DNA of 64,000 bases from Blastomyces gilchristii SLH14081 (Eukaryota > Ascomycota > Eurotiomycetes > Onygenales > Ajellomycetaceae): the NCBI RefSeq assembly GCF_000003855.2, contig NW_003101677.1, positions 1,943,912-2,007,911 of the forward strand, in the 5' to 3' direction. The notes below the pieces were generated by a model. The model had not been told where the DNA came from, made no database searches, and was given only the letters and a program-made list of their open reading frames with translations. Of the stretch, positions 1-12,062 are shown one piece after another (position 1 is the stretch's first letter; each line of letters begins with the position of its first letter). The translations under genes were made by a program, and so were the position numbers.

Positions 1-640
1 GCAGAATTTCTTATTCAGAATGAGAATCTCTGAAAATCAGCAGTAGAATCTTTGTTAAACATAATAATTCTATCTAAGAGAGATAAAAAGTGAGATGAAT
101 TCATTCTTTATAATATTTCAGTTGAGATTTTTGACTGTGAAGAAGAAATACTACTTCTCAAAAATGAATTAGAAGAATACAACTCTATTCAACTGAGAAA
201 AGAGTCTGTATAACTAAATTCAATTAAGTTCAGATAAAGCAGAAAAAATGTCTCTGTTCTAGTATATAAAAACACTTAAATAGTCAAAGATCTCTGAAGT
301 AAGAGTAGCAGATTTAAAAATAAGAGTTTATAAATACAAAAACTCAAGAATGAATCTCAAAGCTTAAACACAGTGTTCAAACTGTTAAAGATATAAACAC
401 TTTACAATCTCTTATTTTAGAGACTTAAAATGTGTATTCTATATAAGAGATCATGAATCTAGTGAGTATAAAGATGAATCATACTCAAAAAGAGATGAAA
501 TATATTAATAGACTCTGCTTAAATACTCTAATTGCAAAGAAAAACATGCTTCTAGCTTAAAAGAATGTATATTTACTTCAAGAACTTAAAAGAACTATAG
601 AAAAGATAAAGCTTAAAGTCAATCTAGAACTAAAGAGAAT
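1..640 (+). pseudogene. LINE-D, ORF1 (gag-like) fragment, left half
   Basis: This is part of the nucleic-acid-binding ORF1 of a Tad1/I-like non-LTR retrotransposon. It is the reverse complement of the ORF1 seen in minus copies near 24.3-25.0 kb and 62.5-63.2 kb. The best-preserved block is a Cys/His-rich segment at about 320-510, the counterpart of the minus frames at 24459-24653 and 62660-62854, which keep a Cys-x2-Cys and further paired Cys as in zinc knuckles. The frame is broken by TAA/TAG/TGA from C-to-T change. The copy stops at 640, where a minus-strand LINE tail begins, and resumes at 27421. The 13 bases at 628-640 recur at 27421-27433 with one G/A difference, so this is one element split by a later insertion. 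The ORF1 start lies left of the window. Confidence 0.8.
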
Positions 641-698
641 TATTATTATTATTATTCTTCAATTTTAGATGTATGCAGTCAGAGACTATGACATCTAC

Positions 699-719
699 CT
701 GAGAACTTTTAGTTATCAG
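699..719 (-). other. LINE 3'-end hairpin (LINE-A copy)
   Basis: An inverted repeat of CTGAGAAC with a 5-base loop lies about 60 bases from the tail. This copy carries one stem mismatch. The same hairpin occurs at 5593-5613, 37651-37671, 38283-38303 and 53092-53112. Stem-loops at LINE 3' ends are known in several clades to be recognised by the element's own RT. That role here is inference. Confidence 0.6.
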
Positions 720-895
720 AGTTTTTCCTATATCTATAAAGTTAACTATTATACATTCATTAATTTCAGATATGCAAAATCAGAAAATTTTAGCTTAGAA
801 TATAAAAACTGTTTATAAATTACAGTATTTTAACATCTTCTGATACATTGAAATCATTTGATAATATCATGACAAAAGAAAAGAGAACACAGTCT

Positions 896-1401
896 TAGAC
901 TGACCGTGTGACCGTGTCTGGGACCAGGACCAGATTTTTTGATAGTCTCATTACCAATTCGACTGATCCCATTACACGGTTTTAACATTAGATAGTAGTC
1001 TCATACTGTCCCAGTGAGACTTACTGTCTACTCTTGTCACATTTTCCAAATGGGATCATGATTTCCACTTCTCAATTTAAATTATTTTTATTGCTTTAAA
1101 TGACTTTAAATCTCATTTAAGCATTATCAAAAAGTGTTACTTTTTAAAAAATTAAAAATAGTCTAAAAAAAACCTTAAAATGTCTAAAAATAGCAACTTT
1201 ATGCCAAGAATGGGACTAAATGAGACCAAATGAGACCACTTTCTCATTTTTTTCAAGTCATGATTCCATTTTAAGATCTGATATATAGTCACTTTACATG
1301 TTTTTTTGATAGCCAGTCCCAGCGGGATTCACGCCAAGAAATGTATGAGACCAGACCAAATGGGATCAAATGTGAAATTCATGATCCCGGCGGCCAGTCT
1401 A
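896..1401. mobile_element. MITE-1, hAT-like non-autonomous element
   Basis: This is a 506-bp element bounded by TAGACTG...CAGTCTA terminal inverted repeats. It is flanked by a perfect 8-bp duplication CACAGTCT (888-895 and 1402-1409). An 8-bp duplication with short TIRs is the hAT signature. There is no coding capacity. It is inverted relative to the other three copies, starting with the TAGACTGACCG end. It sits in the LINE-A 3' UTR, and LINE-B near 5761-5790 shows the unoccupied site. Confidence 0.9.
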
Positions 1402-4400
1402 CACAGTCTTAAAGATAGACATATTAAATAGATAGATAGAAAAGAATAGAAAGAAAAAGTAAAGTAAAGAGAGACTATAATAAAACAAATTATCAAAGAA
1501 TAGTATATAGCTGTTTTAACAGACTATATCTGATTAATTTCCTTCTCTTCATATTCAGATATTTCTGAATTTAGTCATTTTCTTATAGCTGCTTGAGTTT
1601 CTGATAGAAAGTCTATTAAGTATTTAATTCCTGTCTCAGTTAAGAATAGAAATCTCATATTTAATTAATTTAGATTATACTTCTCTTTCAATCTGACTCT
1701 GAGACTATTGTATAATACACAGTGTATTACAATATACTTAGAATTCTCATTTGCATTGCAGAATGAGTATTTTATTGAATCAAATCTATCATCAAATCTT
1801 TGTTTATAAGATTTGAAATAGTCATATTCTAGTTCAGCTGTATTATAGATGAGAATATTTTCTTTTTTACATTTAATTAAACAAGATTTTCACTTGAGTT
1901 TTGTTTCAAATCTTGAATAATATACACTCTTCTTTTATTTCTGCCAGCTTTCATTTCACTTATCTAAATAAGATTCTTTTATCTTTTCTCTTTATAAAAG
2001 ATCAGAATATAATTTTTTAAATAGATCTGCTTAATTCTGAACCTCTTTTTACAGCTGAATCAGTCAATTCATTGCTATAAATATTCATATAAGCAGAAAC
2101 TCAGTGTAGATGAATTATCAGCTTTAATATTCTTCTCTTTTGAATTTTTAAAACAGAGTTTAAAATCAGTTTAAGATTTATTTGATTATTATGAATCTGA
2201 CTATTTCTAAGTCTTTTTAAAGCAGCTTGACTATTAGAGAATATTTATATCTCTTTTAAACTATTTTCTCTTTTATAAGATTTTATTTCAATGAGTTTGA
2301 AAGCTTTTACTATTACAAATAGTTCAGTGTCAAAGACTTCAGATTCACAGTCTAAATTTCAGAAATCTGAGATAAAATTAATATTATCTTCAGTATAAGC
2401 AATATCTATATCTAATCTATTTAAATTCTCATTGTTTAAGTCATCTGAATAAATCAGAATAGAGTCTTTTATATCAATTGTAGAAATTCTCTTCAAATAC
2501 TGTTCATATTCTTTCTCTTTAGATAGTTCACTTATTTACAAGTTTATAAGAGATTTAAGCTTTTCTCTTCAGAGAAATATCTTCTCATAATTAACTTTTT
2601 CAACATTTAAAGAAGAAAATTGATTCTTAATCAGTGAGTATAGTCTGTATAGTTGAGAAAACATTTTTATTGAAGAATTATTTTCATTTCAATTAAGAAA
2701 TCTATTTCAATTCAGTTCATTTTCAGAGTTAATTAATGAAAATGAAGAAGAGAATCTTTCTCTGATTATATAATTTAAGCTTATCTTTATAACTTTCAGA
2801 GCATAGTTTATACAGGTCTTTTTAAATTTATTAGCAGAAGAGAGAATTGAAGCTTCAATTTTCATTACTTTAATAGAAGATGATTTAAATACTCTCAGAA
2901 TTCTTCTCAAAGCTCTGTTTTACAGACTTTGAAAAAGTTCAGTGAAATTTTCTTAATTATTTCATCAAACTTGAACTTTATAATCAGCTACTGAGATAAT
3001 ACAGATTATATATAACTATCTTACAGTCTGAAAGAATAGATCTCTCTCTGAATTTAATAGTCTGATTATGTTATTTAATAGTCTTTCTGTCTTGATAGTT
3101 CTTTATTGAATATAATATTTAAAATTCAACTTAAAGTTTAATCATACTTCTAATCATTTAACATGTAAACTGGGTTTAATCTCTCTATTTAAAAGAGTTA
3201 GACATAGTTCTTTCTCATTGAATCTAGAAAAGAAATGAATTAACTCAGTTTTATTCATGTTAAATTGAATTTAATTGATATCTGCTCTAACAAAGATTTT
3301 CTTTACTACTTTTTCAATTACTTTCAAATTCTCTCTGATTGTTTTTAAGCTGTAGACTAGATCAATATCATTTATATAACTCAGAAATCACACTATTTTC
3401 ATATCTCTATTTTTAAATAGATATTCAGTATATATTACAAATAAAATAAGTGAGATTAAAGATTCTTACAGTACTTCTATTTTTATCTCAGTCTTATCTT
3501 ATTTTATTTCATTGAAGAATAGTTGTATGATTCTTTTAGATATAAAATAGTTAACTGATTTTATTAGAGAAAGTGACAGTTTTAACATCTTCAAAGTCTA
3601 AATTAACTTTGACTTTGAAACATAATTAAATGCTTCTTTTATATTTATAAAAACTGCAGTTGAGATCAGATCTTTATACTTTGCTATTTGAATATTATAA
3701 ACAACTGAGAGAACAGTATTAATTACAGAATATTACTTTCTATCTCTCATTTGTTCGCTGAATAAAAGAGAATTATTAATAGAGCTTATAAAAGATAGTT
3801 GAGTAGTTATTATCTTTTCTAAAATCTTTTCTAGACAGTTCAATAGAGATATTACTCTATATAATTTAGAACTTAAAGTTTTTCTATTAAATTTTGTAAG
3901 AATCACTTCAGTGACTTCTCTTCAGCATTCAGAATAATATTTATTTTTCAAAAGATGAAAAAAGAGCTCAAAATATGCATTCTTTAAGTAGAAGTATGTA
4001 TTTTGAATAATTAAGTAATTGATTGAATCAGGCACTGCAGTAGTTTTAACTGAACTTGAGAAGATAGCTGACTCTAATTCATCTTGTATAAGCTCAGATC
4101 ATTCTCAGTCATTTTCACTAATATAGTTGTAAAGTGATATATTCTCTTTCTCTGAATCTGAATCTGATGAGTTTTGAAAGAGAATTCTTATAAAAGCTTA
4201 ATATTCTTTCTCAAAAGAATTTGCTGTATATGATTCATTCTGAAACTCATATTCTAGATCAGGAAGTTTTGCTACACTTCTTATTTTAATATAGTTAAAA
4301 GTTTTAAAAACTTTCTTTTCTTATACTTCTTTAAGAAATTTATTTCAGCAGTCTGTTTTAGCTCTTTTAATATCTGAAAAATATTCATTTCTGACAGCTT

Positions 4401-5531
4401 TGAACTCTTTATCAGATATTATATCATTCTTTCAATCTCTTCTAGCAGTAGCTACTTGTTTTCTTGTAGATATAATATTTTCATTTTATTAAGATTTGAA
4501 ATACTCAGAAGACTTTCTCTTTGAAATATTATCTCTAACACTTATTAGAATAATAGATGAAATAAGCTTCACTCTATTCTTAAGTATTTCATCTGAGATA
4601 TCTTGATCAGAATTTCAATATAGCTCACTGTGCTTTTTAGATTTTAATAGTTTTATACTTTCTTCAACTGCTTTTCAATCAGCTTTTTCAAAGTTAAAGT
4701 AATTAGAGAGAAGAGAGTTTTCACTCATTTACTTTTTACTCAGTTCAATATTAAATTGAATAATCTCATGATCTGATTCTGATGTCTCATTTGAATTAAT
4801 AAACTAGTTTACAAGTTCTTTTTTCATTAGATTTTATAATATAAAGACTAGATCTATAATAGATTTCTGTTTCATATCTTTTCTAAAGAATGTTTATCAA
4901 TCAGACTTATTAACTAAATCTATTGAATGCTCAAAGATTTATTCAATCAGATTTTCTACTCTTACTACTTTTTTACATTCTGAATTTTATTAGAAATAAT
5001 ATGTATTGAAATCTTCTATAATTATACAGTTGCTTAATGAAGTTATATTCAGAAATTCTCTATTAATTGTTCAGATATTGTTATCTTTCTTCAAAGACTT
5101 TTTATTATAGATATTTATAAGCTGTATAGTATTAAACTTATTCTCTTTATCTATAATATCACTTATCAGAATATCAGAGTCAGATATAATATTAAATCTT
5201 AGATTAAATTAATATCTTAATCTCTTTCTTTTATAGATCACTACTCTTAACTTTATCTCAGACTTTTAAGATAGAAAGTAGTAGTAGCTTGAATGAGAAA
5301 TAATGTACTTTTACTCAGTATTAAAATTTGATTTCTGAAGCAGTTTAAAATCAACTTTTTATTCAAATGTAATTTGAAGATAAGAATAAATACAATTTGA
5401 GTTTCTATTCATATTATTTTGAATAAATGTGATTTTTGAAGAGTTTTTAAACTTTTTTTGTTATTTTTGTTGTATATTCCTACTAAAAGAGAGCAGAGAT
5501 AGAGTAGAATCTAATCACTATCATCAGATAG

Positions 5532-8500
5532 TTATATTATTATTATTATTCTTCAATTATAGATGTATGCAGTCAGAGACTATGACATCTATCTGAGAAC
5601 TAAATGTTCTCAGGGTTTATTCTATATCTATAAAGTTAACTATAATACATTCACTAATTTCAGATATGTAAAATCAGAAAATTCCAGCTTAGAATATAAA
5701 AACTGTTTACAAATTGCAGTATTTTAACATCTTCTGATACTTTGAAATCATTTGACAATATCATGACAAAAGAAAAGAGAACACAGTCTTAAAGAGAGAC
5801 ACATTAAATAGATAGATAGAAAAGAATAGAAAGGAAAAAGTAGAGTAAAATAAAGAGAGACTGTAACAAAACAAATTATCAAAAGATAGTATATAGCTGT
5901 TTTAACAGACTATATCTGATCAATTTCCTTCTCTTCATGTTCAGATATTTCTGAATTCAGTCATTTTCTTGTAGCTGCTTGAGTTTCTGATAGAAAGTCT
6001 ATTAAGTATTTAATTCCTGTCTCAGTTGAGAATAAGAATCTCATATTTAATTAATTTAGATTATACTTCTCTTTCAATCTGACTCTGAGACTATTGTATA
6101 ATGCACAGTGTATTATAATATACTTAGAATTCTCATTTGCATTGCAGAATGAGCATTCTATTGAATTAAATCTATCATCAAATCTTTGTATATAAGATTG
6201 AAAATAGTCATGTTCTAGTTTCAGCTGTATTATAGATGAGAATATTTTCTTTTTACATTTAATTGAACAAGATTTTCACTTGAGTTTTGTTTTGAATCTT
6301 GAATAATATATACTCTTCTTTTATTTCTGTCAGCTTTCATTTCACTTATCTAAACAAGATTTTTTTATCTTTCTCTTTATAAAAGATCAGGACATAATTT
6401 TTTGAATAAATCTACTTAATTCTGAACTCTTTTTTACAGCTGAATCAGTCAATTCATTATCATGAATGTTCATATAAGCAGAAACTTAGTGCAGATGAAT
6501 TATCAGCTTTGATGTTTCTATCTTTTGAATTTTTAAAACAGAGTTTAAGATCAGTTCAAGATTTATTTAATTATTATAAATCTGACTCTTTCTAAGTCTT
6601 TTTAAAGAAGCTTGACTATCAGAGAATATTCATATCTCTTTCAAACTATTTTCTCTTTTATAAGATTTTATTTCAATAAGCTTGAAAGCTTTCACTATTA
6701 CAAATAGTTCAGTATTAAAGACTTCAGATTCACAGTCTAAATTTCAGAAATCTGAGATAAAATTAATATTATCTTCAGTATAAGTAATGTCTGAATCTAA
6801 TCTATTCAAATTCTTGTTTTTTAAGTCATCTGAATAAATCAGAATAGAGTCTTTTATATTAATTATAGAAATTCTCTTTAAATACTGTTCATATTCTTTC
6901 TCTTTAGATAGTTCACTTATTTATAAGTCTATAAGAGATTCAAGCTTTTCTCTTCAGAGAGATAACTTCTCATAATCAATCTTTTCAATATTTAAAGAAG
7001 AAAATTAATTTTTAATCAGTGAGTATAGTCTGTACAGTTGAGAAGACATTTTCTTTGAAGAATTATTTTCATTTCAATTAAGAAATCTATTTCAATTCAG
7101 TTCACTTTCAGAGTTAATTGATGAAAATGAAGAAGAGACTCTTTCTCTGATTATATAATTTAAGCTCATCTTTATAACTGTCAGAGTATAGTTTATACAG
7201 ATCTTTTTAAATCTAATAGCAGAAGAGAGAATTGAAGCTTTAATTTTCATTACTTTAATAGAAGATGATTTGAATACTCTCAGAATTCTTCTCAAAGCTC
7301 TGTTTTACAGACTTTGAAAGAGTTCAGTGAAATTTTCTTGATTATTTCATTAAACTTAAACTTCATAATCAGCTACAGAGATAATACAGACTATATATAA
7401 CTGTCTCATAGTCTGAAAGAATAGATCTCTCTCTGAATTTAATAGTCTGATAATGTTATTTAATAGTCTTTCTGTCTTTACAGTTCTTTATTAAATATAA
7501 TATTTAAAATTCAACTTAGAGTGTAACCATACTTCTAATCATTTGATATTTAAACTGAGTTTAATCTCTCTATTTAAAAGAGTTAGAGATAGTTCTTTCT
7601 TATTGAATTTAGAAAAGAAATGAATTAACTCAGTTTTATTCATATTAAATTGAATTTAATGAATATCTGCTCTGACAAAGATTTTCTTTACAGCTTTTTC
7701 AATTACTTTCAAATTCTCTTTGATAGTTTTTGAGCTGTAGACTAGATCAATATCACCTATATGACTTGAAGATTGCACTATTTTCATATTTCTATCTTTG
7801 AATAGATATACAGTGTATATTGTAAATAAAATGAGTGAGATTGAAGATTCTTAGAGTACTTCTATTTTTATCTCAGTCTTATCTTATTTTATTTCATCAA
7901 AGAAAAGTTGTATGATTCTTTTGAATATAAAACAGTTAACTTATTTTATTAGAGAAAGTAATAGTTTTAACATCTTCAAAGTCTGAATTGACTTTGACTT
8001 TGAAACATGATCAAATGCTTCTTTTATATCAATAAAAACTGCAGTTGAGACCAGACTTTCATACTTTGTTATTTGAATATTATGAATAACTGAGAGAATA
8101 GTGTTAATTGTAGAACATTGTTTTCTATCTCTCATTTATTCACTGAATAAAAGAGAGTTATTAATAGAGCTTATAAAAGATAGTTAAGTAGCTATTATCT
8201 TTTTCAAAACCTTTTCTAGATAGTTTAATAGAGATATTACTCTATATAACTTAGAAATTGAAGTTTTTCTATTAGATTTTATAAGAATCACTTCAGTGAC
8301 TTCTCTTCAGCATTCAGAATGATATTCATTTTTCAAGAGATTGAAAAAGAGCTCAAAATATTCATTCTTTAAGTAGAAATATGTATTTTGAATAATTAAG
8401 TGATTGATTTAATCAGGCCCTGTAGCAGTTTTAACTGAACTTAAGAAGCTAGCTGACTCTAATTCATCTTATATAAGCTTAGATTATTCCCAGTTATTTT

Positions 8501-9817
8501 CATCAATATAGTTATAAAGTGATATATTCTCTTTCTCTGAATCTGAATCTGATGAGTTTTCAAAGAGAATTCTTATAAAAGCTTAATATTTTTTCTCAAA
8601 AGAATTTGCTGTATATGATTTATTCTGAAACTTATATTCTAAGACTGAAAGATTTGCTACACTTCTTGTTTTAGTATAGTTAAAAGCTTTAAAAACTTTC
8701 TTTTCTTATACTTCTTTAAGAAATTTATTTCAGCAGTCTGTTTTAGCTCTTTTAATATCTGAAAAATATTTATTTCTGATAGTTTTGAACTCTTTATCAG
8801 ATATTATATCATTCTTTCAATCTCTTCTAGCAGTAGCTAATTCTTTTCTTTTAGATGAGATATTCTCATTTCATCAAGATTTTAAATACTTAGAAGATTT
8901 TCTCTTTAAAATATTATCTCTAACACTTATTAGAATAATAGATGTAATGAGCTTCACTCTATTCTCAAGTATTTCATTTGAGATATCTTGATCAGAATTT
9001 TAATATAGCTCACTCTGTCTTTCAGATTTTAACAGTCTTATACCTTCTTCAACTGCCTTTCAATCAGCTTTTTCAAAGTGAAACTAATTAGAGAGAAGAG
9101 GATTTTCACTCATTTGTTTTTCACTTAGTTTAATATTAAATTAAATGATTTCATGACCTGATTCTAATATCTCATTTGAATTAATAAATCAGTTTATAAG
9201 TCTTTTTTTCATTAGATTTTATAATATGAAGATTAAATCTATAATAGATTTCTGTTTCATATCTTTTCTAAAGAATGTTTATTGATCAGACTTATTAACT
9301 AAATCTATTAAATACTCAAAGATTCATTCAATCAGATTATCAGCTCTTACTACTCTCTTATATTCTGAATTTCATCAGAGATGATGTGTATTGAATAATT
9401 CTATAATTATAGAGTTTCTTAATAAAGTTATATTCAGAAATTCTCTATCAATTATTTAGATATTGTTATTTTTCTTGAATAACCTTTTATTATAGATATT
9501 TATAAGCTGTATAGTATCAAACTCATTCTCTTTATCTATAATATCACTCATCAGAATATCAGAGTCAGATATGATAAAAAATCTTAGATTAAATTAATAT
9601 TCTAATCTCTTTCTTTTATATATCACTACTCTTGACTTTATCTCAGACTTTTGAGATAGAAAGCAGTAGTAGCTCAAATGAGAAATGATGTATTTTTACT
9701 CAGCATCAAAATTCAGTTCCTGAAGCAGTATAAAATCAACTTTTTATTCAAATGTAATTTGAAGATAAGAATAAATGCAATTTGAGTTTCTATTCACATT
9801 ATTTTGAATAAATGTGA
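5532..9817 (-). pseudogene. LINE-B: 5'-truncated LINE (ORF2 and 3' UTR)
   Basis: A (TTA)n tail starts at 5532 directly after LINE-A sequence, and the copy runs to 9817 near the start of ORF2. On the minus strand the order is endonuclease (about 9700-9000), RT (about 8400-7600), RNase H (about 6600-6430) and a Cys-rich tail (about 6100-6200). The RT motif A region is the best-preserved piece in the window: the frame at 7941-8135 keeps an Asp-Ile-Lys-x-Ala-Phe-Asp motif. The Tyr-x-Asp-Asp box near 7750-7770 is damaged. The C-terminal CxxC and following His/Cys are readable near 6130-6160. Numerous stops mean no product is possible. The right end abuts a SINE-like block without a recognisable target duplication. 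Confidence 0.8.
5593..5613 (-). other. LINE 3'-end hairpin (LINE-B copy)
   Basis: Perfect 8-bp stem CTGAGAAC/GTTCTCAG with loop TAAAT. The stem is intact although the rest of this copy is strongly mutated. Confidence 0.6.
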
Positions 9818-10566
9818 CTACAGATGCTAGTCACCCGCAGAATGCATCTTAAGCTAATTATATTTAACTCTTTATAATTAACTGATCACTGTGTCTGTTC
9901 TCTCAGGCTAGCTACTAATTTCCAGAGATGTTAGTTAGTGACTGTCACTGCTCACTTGATGATGTACACACCAAGCTTTCAGTTGCTGATCTCGGTCTCA
10001 TTAGATGCTCATAGACCTATCAATCAGCTGTCATAGCCTCACTCTGTGTTAGAGACTAATCATAGACTTGATGACTGCAGTTCTCTCTGCTAGTATTAGA
10101 GCTTGATAGTGAGCTTGCAGACTCTAGTCTATCAGAGTGCTCTATCTAGGGCCTAGATATACATCTAGACCTGCTAGTTAAGTGATTTTCAAAATTATTC
10201 TCTGTATTTGAGAGAAAGCTAGGCTCTGATAACAGTTCTAGTTAGAGACTTACTTAAGTAGTGTATAATCACTATATTAGACTTAACTCTATAGTGTTAG
10301 AATCTTGACAGGTATACAGTAGAATAGTAAGATATTGACATCTTATATTAGCTCTGATGAGTGTTCACAGAATCTCACTTAACTAGTGACTTAGCTTACA
10401 GTAGAGAGTTCTACTCTGTATCAAGTCTTACTAATTAAACTCAGTCTCTATTACATGAGAGCTTTCATGAGTAAGAAGTGACAGATGTCAGTGATGGAAT
10501 TCGAACTCATACATCTCTAATGTGTGCAGCCTTGATTATCAGTCTTATTAACTGAGTCATACTGAT
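9818..10566 (-). mobile_element. SINE-like element with tRNA-type head
   Basis: This block of about 750 bp has no LINE or Gypsy homology and is less AT-rich than its flanks. At its right end, read on the minus strand, is a tRNA-like head: an A-box-like stretch at about 10542-10557 and a B box with GTTCGAA at about 10495-10507. That orientation puts the 3' end at 9818. Its last 95 bases or so resemble the 3' part of the + segment at 37940-38035, sharing the AGAGAACAGA...CAGTGATCAG stretch, so it is repeated. The left flank is LINE-B near the ORF2 start and the right flank is LINE sequence from about 1.5 kb further 3', so no target duplication is seen. Family assignment is tentative. Confidence 0.5.
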
Positions 10567-11432
10567 TAAAATATTCATTCTTTAAGTAGAAGTATGTATT
10601 TTGAATAATTAAGTGATTGATTGAATCAGGCCCTGAAGCAGTTTTAACTGAACTTGAGAAGATAGCTGACTCTAATTCATTTTATGTAAGCTCAGATCAT
10701 TTCCAGTCATTTTCATTAATATAGTTATGAAGTGATATATTCTCTTTCTCTGAATCTGAATCTGATGAGTTTTGAAAGAGAATTCTTATAAAAGCTTGAC
10801 ATTTTTTCTTAAAAGAATTTGCTGTATATAATTCATTCTGAAACTCATATTCTAAGACTGAAAGTTTTGCTACACTTCTTATTTTAATATAGTTAAAAGC
10901 TTTAAAAACTATCTTTTCTTATACTTCTTTAAGAAATTTATTTCAGCAGTCTGTTTTAACTTGTTTAATATCTGAAAAATATTCATTTCTGACAGCTTTG
11001 AACTCTTTATCAGATATTATATCATTCTTTTAATCTCTTCTAGCAGTAGCTAATTATTTTCTTTTAGATGTGATATTCTTATTTCATCAAGGTTTGAAAT
11101 ACTCAGAAGACTTTCTCTTTGAAATATTATCTTTAACACTTATTAGAATAATAGATGTAATGAGCTTCACTCTATTCTCAAGTATTTCATTTGAGATATC
11201 TTGATCATAATTTTAATATAGCTCACTCTGTCTTTCAGATTTTAACAGTCTTATACCTTCTTTAACTGCCTTTCAATCAGCTTTTTCAAAGTTAAACTAA
11301 TTAGAGAGAAGAGGATTTTCACTCATTTGTTTTTCACTTAGTTCAATATTAAATTAAATAATCTCATGATCTGATGCTGATATTTTATTTAAATCAATAA
11401 ATCAGTTTATAATTTCTTTTTTCATTAGATTT
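10567..11432 (-). pseudogene. LINE-C ORF2 fragment 1 (between RT and endonuclease)
   Basis: This is minus-strand LINE ORF2 sequence starting at the position equivalent to 3975 in LINE-A and 8350 in LINE-B. It is interrupted at 11432 by Gypsy-A G1 and resumes unchanged at 17659. The Gypsy target duplication GATTT (11428-11432 and 17659-17663) proves continuity. The frame is broken. Confidence 0.8.
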
Positions 11433-11761
11433 TGTGGCAGGCTGCGCCCGATCAATCATATAGACTATTTCATTACACTTCATAGATTCTTCCACTCCAC
11501 TTCATAGATTCTTCTGCTTCACTCTTGAACATGTACACTCTGATTCTCAGCCATTCTCAATCGCCGATCCTCAGCCGTTATGAATGTGTATAGATTCTTT
11601 CACCCTGAAGCTTCACTGTGTACATCATCACATATGTGTATAAATATTTATCTCAATCACTGATTTCTACACTTTCTCTTTCTTTCCTTCTCTAACATTT
11701 TTCTCTTTGTTATATAAGACCTATAATATTATACTGATCTATTCGGCGTAGGCCTCTTACA
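11433..11761 (+). repeat. G1 5' LTR
   Basis: 329 bp, beginning TGTGGCAGGCTGCGCCCG and ending GGCCTCTTACA. A TATAAATA box lies near 11639-11646, followed by a pyrimidine-rich stretch and a second TATAA near 11712, as expected of a retrotransposon promoter. Both tips keep CpG. This is the one inner LTR tip that does not follow the edge pattern described in the findings. Confidence 0.9.
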
Positions 11762-12062
11762 CTAGAAAAATGTTTATTGTCTTCTTATTAGAAATGATTA
11801 TTCATACATCATCTTCTCATTAGGAATGATTATTCATTGAGAGATATCTGAACACGTAATGACATGTAAGAAAGAGAAACAATCAGTTAAAGTGAACACT
11901 AAGTCCTCAGATAGAAGCTTGCTCACCAGTCACCCTGGCCCTGTAACAAGATCTTATGAAGAGAGTAAGATCTTACAAGAGAATATCAGTGAAAGACCTG
12001 AGAGTTCTGACATTTAGATGTATGAGATATTCATATGATTACACATTCAACAATCAATAATC
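11762..12062 (+). other. G1 leader with tandem 40-bp duplication
   Basis: Right after the LTR two units of about 40 bp repeat (a CTTCTTATTAGAAATGATTA type unit, about 11770-11838). They are also present in G2, G3 and G4. I find no classical primer-binding site starting TGG at the LTR junction, so priming may be unusual or the site is mutated. Confidence 0.6.

Larger units (their letters stand above)
641..5531 (-). pseudogene. LINE-A 3' part: ORF2 (endonuclease-RT-RNase H) and 3' UTR
   Basis: Read on the minus strand, ORF2 runs from about 5400 to 1500 and the 3' UTR follows to 641. Known for this class: an apurinic-type endonuclease, reverse transcriptase and RNase H drive target-primed reverse transcription in the nucleus. 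Seen here: the RT catalytic box near 3370 reads Tyr-Ile-Asn-Asp (expected Tyr-x-Asp-Asp), with the first Asp lost by G-to-A. The RNase H block lies near 2060-2250, and a C-terminal Cys-rich segment near 1700-1770. Many stops break the frame. GG/CC and CG are very rare, while CA/TG stay common. MITE-1 (896-1401) interrupts the 3' UTR. The copy ends where the LINE-B tail begins. Confidence 0.8.

Noticed and set aside
8785..8991. Short + strand frames opposite LINE ORF2
   Set aside because: Antisense shadows of the LINE endonuclease region, not conserved as frames in the other LINE copies.
10490..10562. Possible tRNA gene
   Set aside because: The A box is degraded and there is no full cloverleaf. 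Better explained as a SINE head.
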